This document shows, one piece after another, positions 60,876 to 64,000 of a DNA stretch of 64,000 bases; the stretch's first letter is position 1, and every line of letters starts with the position of its first letter. The notes beneath the pieces are model-generated. The model saw only the letters and a program-made list of their open reading frames with translations. It did no database searches and had not been told where the DNA came from. Location of the stretch: NCBI GenBank assembly GCA_946493765.1, contig CAMMAZ010000002.1:1-64000 (forward strand), read 5' to 3'. The position numbers were made by a program, and so were the translations under genes. Origin of the DNA: an uncultured Clostridia bacterium. Lineage in GTDB: Bacteria; Bacillota; Clostridia; Oscillospirales; Acutalibacteraceae.

Positions 60876-61315
60876 GATACATCCCCCTCTTTTGTCCAGG
60901 TTTCATGAAAATTTTGATGCGCGCGGGACAGAAAATCCGCAAACTGTGCGCGTTCGGCATCCGAAAAACCGCGAAGCATAATGTCTTCCATCTCTTCGCA
61001 GTGTTTTTGCCAGGCATTATGTGCCCTGACGCCTTTTTGGGTCAATGTGATCGAATCGGCGCGCCGGTTGGAAGAATCGGTTTTTCGGGCAATAAAGCCG
61101 CCCTTTTCCAGTGTGTCCAGCATGCGTGAGACTGCGGCGGGGTCGATCTCAAAGTAGTCCGCCAGCTCCCGCTGGCAGCATTCCGTTTTTCGGGACAGAT
61201 AAGAAAGCAGTTTCGGCTGCCCGGAACCCAGCCCGATCTCACTTAAGAAAGGGCGCAGATAATTGCGCTGCGCGTGAAACGCCCGGTACAGCAGCATGTG
61301 AAATGTTTTTTCCAA
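60863..61315 (-). CDS. MarR family transcriptional regulator
   Basis: LADYFEIDPAAVSRMLDTLEKGGFIARKTDSSNRRADSITLTQKG. Confidence 0.93.
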   Translation of the reverse strand: MEKTFHMLLYRAFHAQRNYLRPFLSEIGLGSGQPKLLSYLSRKTECCQRELADYFEIDPAAVSRMLDTLEKGGFIARKTDSSNRRADSITLTQKGVRAHNAWQKHCEEMEDIMLRGFSDAERAQFADFLSRAHQNFHETWTKEGDVSCGN

Positions 61316-61334
61316 AACTTAAAAATCTCCTTTA

Positions 61335-61361
61335 TTGATGTGTCAATCATTGATATATCAA
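61335..61361. promoter_or_regulatory. Putative MarR operator (two tandem palindromes)
   Basis: TTGATGTGTCAA (61335-61346) and TTGATATATCAA (61350-61361), 15 bp centre to centre, just upstream of the marR start. Confidence 0.65.
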
Positions 61362-61440
61362 TTATTTATTATAAGGGAATTTATAGATTTGTCAAGCGGT
61401 GTTCCAACAAAAATGCCCGGTCTTTTGACCGGGCATCCAA

Positions 61441-62043
61441 TCAGATGTTTTTGTTATAAAGCTTTATCGACAGCGGGATGGAAACGAGAACCGAAAGAAC
61501 AGCAACAAGCACCGGCAGAAAGGATAAAAGCGCAGTGTTTTGGTTGATGAATCGGATGACATCTTCCGTGAAAAAGCCGACCGTTAAAACACCGATCACG
61601 ACAAGCGCAATGAAAAACAGCCGCCCTTTTTCCACACCGAATTTAAACATCACTGGCAGGTTCATGCACAGAAAAATAACGGCGATGCAGCAGATAAAGA
61701 AAAGCTGCGGAAAAACCGCACCGGTCACGACATTGGGGTCCAGCGCCGTCGCAATGCTTTTGGCACAGCCGGAAATCAAAGCGGTCACAAGAATCAACAG
61801 GCCGCCGAACAGGTATTTTTCCAGCACGATATCCCGCACCGGACAAGGGAGCATCAATTGAAATTGATCCCATTTGGAACGCTGGTCGTAGCCCAGCGCG
61901 GTGACGGGCAGCAGCGCCGCATATAATATCGCAAAGCCACTGGATGAAAGCTGTGGCAGGACTGCGAAAATTAGCACCAGTAAAAGAAAAAATTTCATTT
62001 GTTTGAATAGAAAATAAAAGTCCTTGAGCAGTAAGCCTTTCAT
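61441..62043 (-). CDS. ABC-2 type transporter permease
   Basis: Membrane protein adjacent to ABC ATPase; LPVTALGYDQRSKWDQFQLMLP. Confidence 0.8.
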   Translation of the reverse strand: MKGLLLKDFYFLFKQMKFFLLLVLIFAVLPQLSSSGFAILYAALLPVTALGYDQRSKWDQFQLMLPCPVRDIVLEKYLFGGLLILVTALISGCAKSIATALDPNVVTGAVFPQLFFICCIAVIFLCMNLPVMFKFGVEKGRLFFIALVVIGVLTVGFFTEDVIRFINQNTALLSFLPVLVAVLSVLVSIPLSIKLYNKNI

Positions 62044-62044
62044 G

Positions 62045-62890
62045 CTATTTGTCCCCTTTCGCTAAAAACAGGATGATTTCTTCAATGGTGGTTTTCTCAG
62101 TGGGGATGCCGGATGGCAGCGCGTTTTTTTTCACCAGCGCTGTCACATCGTAGTCCGTTTGTTTTTTGCCTTTGATCGCACTTGCGGGAATGGAGGCGAA
62201 GGTATCGCGGGGAAGGCGTAAAATCGCATATTCTTCCAAAAGCCGGTCTTTTTCTTCACAAAACAGCAAACTGCCGTTGTGCAAAAAGGCGATATAATCG
62301 CAGATTTTTTCAAGATCGCTCACAATATGCGAGGAAATCAGCACCGAATGGGTCTCATCTCTGGTGAATTCGTTAAAAACATCGAGAATCTCATCCCGCA
62401 CAAACGGATCGAGTCCGCTGGTCGCTTCGTCCAGCACCAAAAGCTTTGGGTGATGCGACAGCGCGACGGCAATTGATAGCTTCATCTTCATACCGCGGGA
62501 AAATTCTTTAAAAATTTTCTCTTTGGGCAGGTTGAAGGTTTGCAGATAGGAAAAATAGAGCTTTTCATCCCAGTTTTGATAGATGTTTTTCATGACGGCG
62601 TTGACATTTTGCGGATTCAACACGTCGGGGAAATAGGATTCGTCCAAAACAACGCCGATTTCATTTTTAAGTTTCGTGAAAGCATCGCTTTGGTTATCCG
62701 TTCCCAAGATAGAGATGGTGCCACTGTCGGGGGAGAGTGCGTTCATAATCATTTTAATGGTTGTGGATTTTCCGGCGCCGTTTTCCCCGACCAATCCCAA
62801 AATACAGCCGGACGGCAATATAAGATTTAAATTTCGGATGGCAAAATCGCCAAAGCTTTTGTTCACATTCTTGATTTCGATTGCATACAT
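62045..62890 (-). CDS. ABC transporter ATP-binding protein
   Basis: GLVGENGAGKSTTIKMIMNALSPDSG; FSRGMKMKLSIAVALSHHPKLLVLDEATSGLDP. Confidence 0.94.
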   Translation of the reverse strand: MYAIEIKNVNKSFGDFAIRNLNLILPSGCILGLVGENGAGKSTTIKMIMNALSPDSGTISILGTDNQSDAFTKLKNEIGVVLDESYFPDVLNPQNVNAVMKNIYQNWDEKLYFSYLQTFNLPKEKIFKEFSRGMKMKLSIAVALSHHPKLLVLDEATSGLDPFVRDEILDVFNEFTRDETHSVLISSHIVSDLEKICDYIAFLHNGSLLFCEEKDRLLEEYAILRLPRDTFASIPASAIKGKKQTDYDVTALVKKNALPSGIPTEKTTIEEIILFLAKGDK

Positions 62891-62895
62891 TGCTG

Positions 62896-63276
62896 TCATT
62901 CCTCCTGTTGCATCAGCTTGAACATGTTTTCCAGTTCTTCATAAGACAGACCGCAGGTGCGGCCGAGCGTTAAAATTTCACGCATGTGCTCTTCAATTTG
63001 CTTTAGATATTCTTCACGGATGATGGTCATGTTGGTTTCGGCAACAAAACAGCCTTTGGAAGCGACGGTGTAGATATAGCCGTCCTTTTCCAACTCATCG
63101 TAAGCGCGTTTGGTGGTGATGACGCTGATACGCAGATCTTTTGCCAGGTTGCGGATCGACGGCAGCGCGTCCCCCTCCTTGAGCTTGCCGGCAATAATGT
63201 TTTGTTTGATCGCAGTGTAGATCTGTTCATAGATCGGCTGATCGCTTTTGTTGCTGATAATAATATCCACATGCAT
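62896..63276 (-). CDS. GntR family (YtrA subfamily) transcriptional regulator
   Basis: DQPIYEQIYTAIKQNIIAGKLKEGDALPSIRNLAKDLRISVITTKRAYDELEKDGYI. Confidence 0.95.
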   Translation of the reverse strand: MHVDIIISNKSDQPIYEQIYTAIKQNIIAGKLKEGDALPSIRNLAKDLRISVITTKRAYDELEKDGYIYTVASKGCFVAETNMTIIREEYLKQIEEHMREILTLGRTCGLSYEELENMFKLMQQEE

Positions 63277-63286
63277 CCCTCCTTTG

Positions 63287-63321
63287 TTTATACTGTTCAT
63301 ATTCAATATATACAGTATAAA
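63287..63321. promoter_or_regulatory. Putative GntR/YtrA operator
   Basis: TTTATACTGT-n15-ACAGTATAAA inverted repeat upstream of the gntR start. Confidence 0.65.
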
Positions 63322-63508
63322 CAGATGATATACATTTGTCAAGAGGAAAAATTAATTTTTCTATTTTTAGCGGATGCACAAACTGATTTGACGGCAAATC
63401 GCATAAAAATGGGCATGGCGTTTTTCATTTATGCATAATTGACATTTTTTGCAGAATATGTTATATTGATGATAACCACTAAAAATGAAAAAGATAGGGG
63501 AATGCATC

Positions 63509-64000
63509 ATGTTTTGTAAAAATTGCGGCGCACAAAATGCGCCGGAGGACCGCTTCTGCAAAAATTGCGGCAGTCCGCTGCAGCAGGGGACGCCTGCGCA
63601 GCAATCCCAGCCTGTAGAGCAGGTAAAACCGCCTGTGCAACCGACGCCGCCCGCGCAGCCGGAACCGCCTGCGCAGCCGTCGTTTTCCACACAACCGGCG
63701 CCGTCTGCACAGCAGAACCAGCAAGTTCCGTCGCAGCAATTCGGGCAGCCGGGACAACAGCCGATGGGGCAATCGGTTCCGCCGCAGGCTGCATATCAGG
63801 CAAATCAACAGGCCGGAATGATTCCCGGCGTGCGGGAAACGGTTCAAAAGCTTGGGTCTTCTCCGGTGTTTTTGATTGCTGTCATTTGTTTTACAGCGTC
63901 GCTCATTTTGAATCTGATTGCATCGTTTATCGGTAATAACGGTCTGCTGTCGGAAGTCTTTGGCGAACTCAATGATGAACTGGGTATCGGCGGTTATGCG
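63509..64000 (+). CDS. Zinc-ribbon protein with Pro/Gln-rich linker and TM segment (partial, runs off window)
   Basis: MFCKNCGAQNAPEDRFCKNCGSPLQQ; P/Q-rich low-complexity; hydrophobic FLIAVICFTASLILNLIASFI; no stop before 64000. Confidence 0.85.
   Translation, partial: MFCKNCGAQNAPEDRFCKNCGSPLQQGTPAQQSQPVEQVKPPVQPTPPAQPEPPAQPSFSTQPAPSAQQNQQVPSQQFGQPGQQPMGQSVPPQAAYQANQQAGMIPGVRETVQKLGSSPVFLIAVICFTASLILNLIASFIGNNGLLSEVFGELNDELGIGGYA

Noticed and set aside
63479-63847. Arg/Leu-rich and Ala-rich frames opposite the zinc-ribbon gene
   Set aside because: Shadow frames of the Pro/Gln-rich linker; the plus-strand zinc-ribbon frame is the convincing one although it runs off the window.
1-64000. tRNA, rRNA or prophage regions
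   Set aside because: No cloverleaf-like or rRNA sequence recognised by eye and no phage structural or integrase genes; a tRNAscan/Infernal run would be needed to exclude small RNAs fully.

Overview
The window looks like an ordinary Firmicutes/Clostridia chromosome (sporulation genes sigG, ypeB-like, ylbJ-like, yqfC/yqfD; a str/rpo ribosomal cluster), about 64 kb and mostly housekeeping. Recognisable blocks: nifS-nifU-TSCPD Fe-S cluster; sigG; yqfC-yqfD-phoH-ybeY-era-yqzL-like-recO-mutS2-rodA/ftsW-tsaE-tsaB-rpiB; rpmB; rpoB-rpoC; rpsL-rpsG-fusA-tuf; a GH94 phosphorylase; plsY plus a glycolipid glycosyltransferase; nadE plus an isochorismatase-like hydrolase; rplJ-rplL with an L10 leader; a type III glutamine synthetase next to an Amt-PII fusion; and two regulator/ABC operons (MarR and GntR-YtrA types). 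No rRNA, tRNA or CRISPR array was recognised. Most interesting signals: (1) a 1,063-bp DDE insertion sequence at 11770-12832, flanked by a 25-bp direct repeat containing most of a transcription terminator, plus a second element end sharing 31 bp at 25-55, also next to a terminator and in the same relative orientation; (2) two loci pairing a small ribbon-helix-helix gene with a ~94-aa DUF6809-like gene, where both promoters of one locus have the -10 box inside a 7-8-7 inverted repeat; (3) a glnN leader with mutually exclusive hexaloop and terminator hairpins, next to an Amt-PII fusion whose T-loop lacks Tyr51; (4) an ECF-like sigma factor with a ~370-aa C-terminal extension; (5) a mosaic intergenic repeat patch at 40.6-41.1 kb. 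All family names come from reading the translations by eye; no database search was run.
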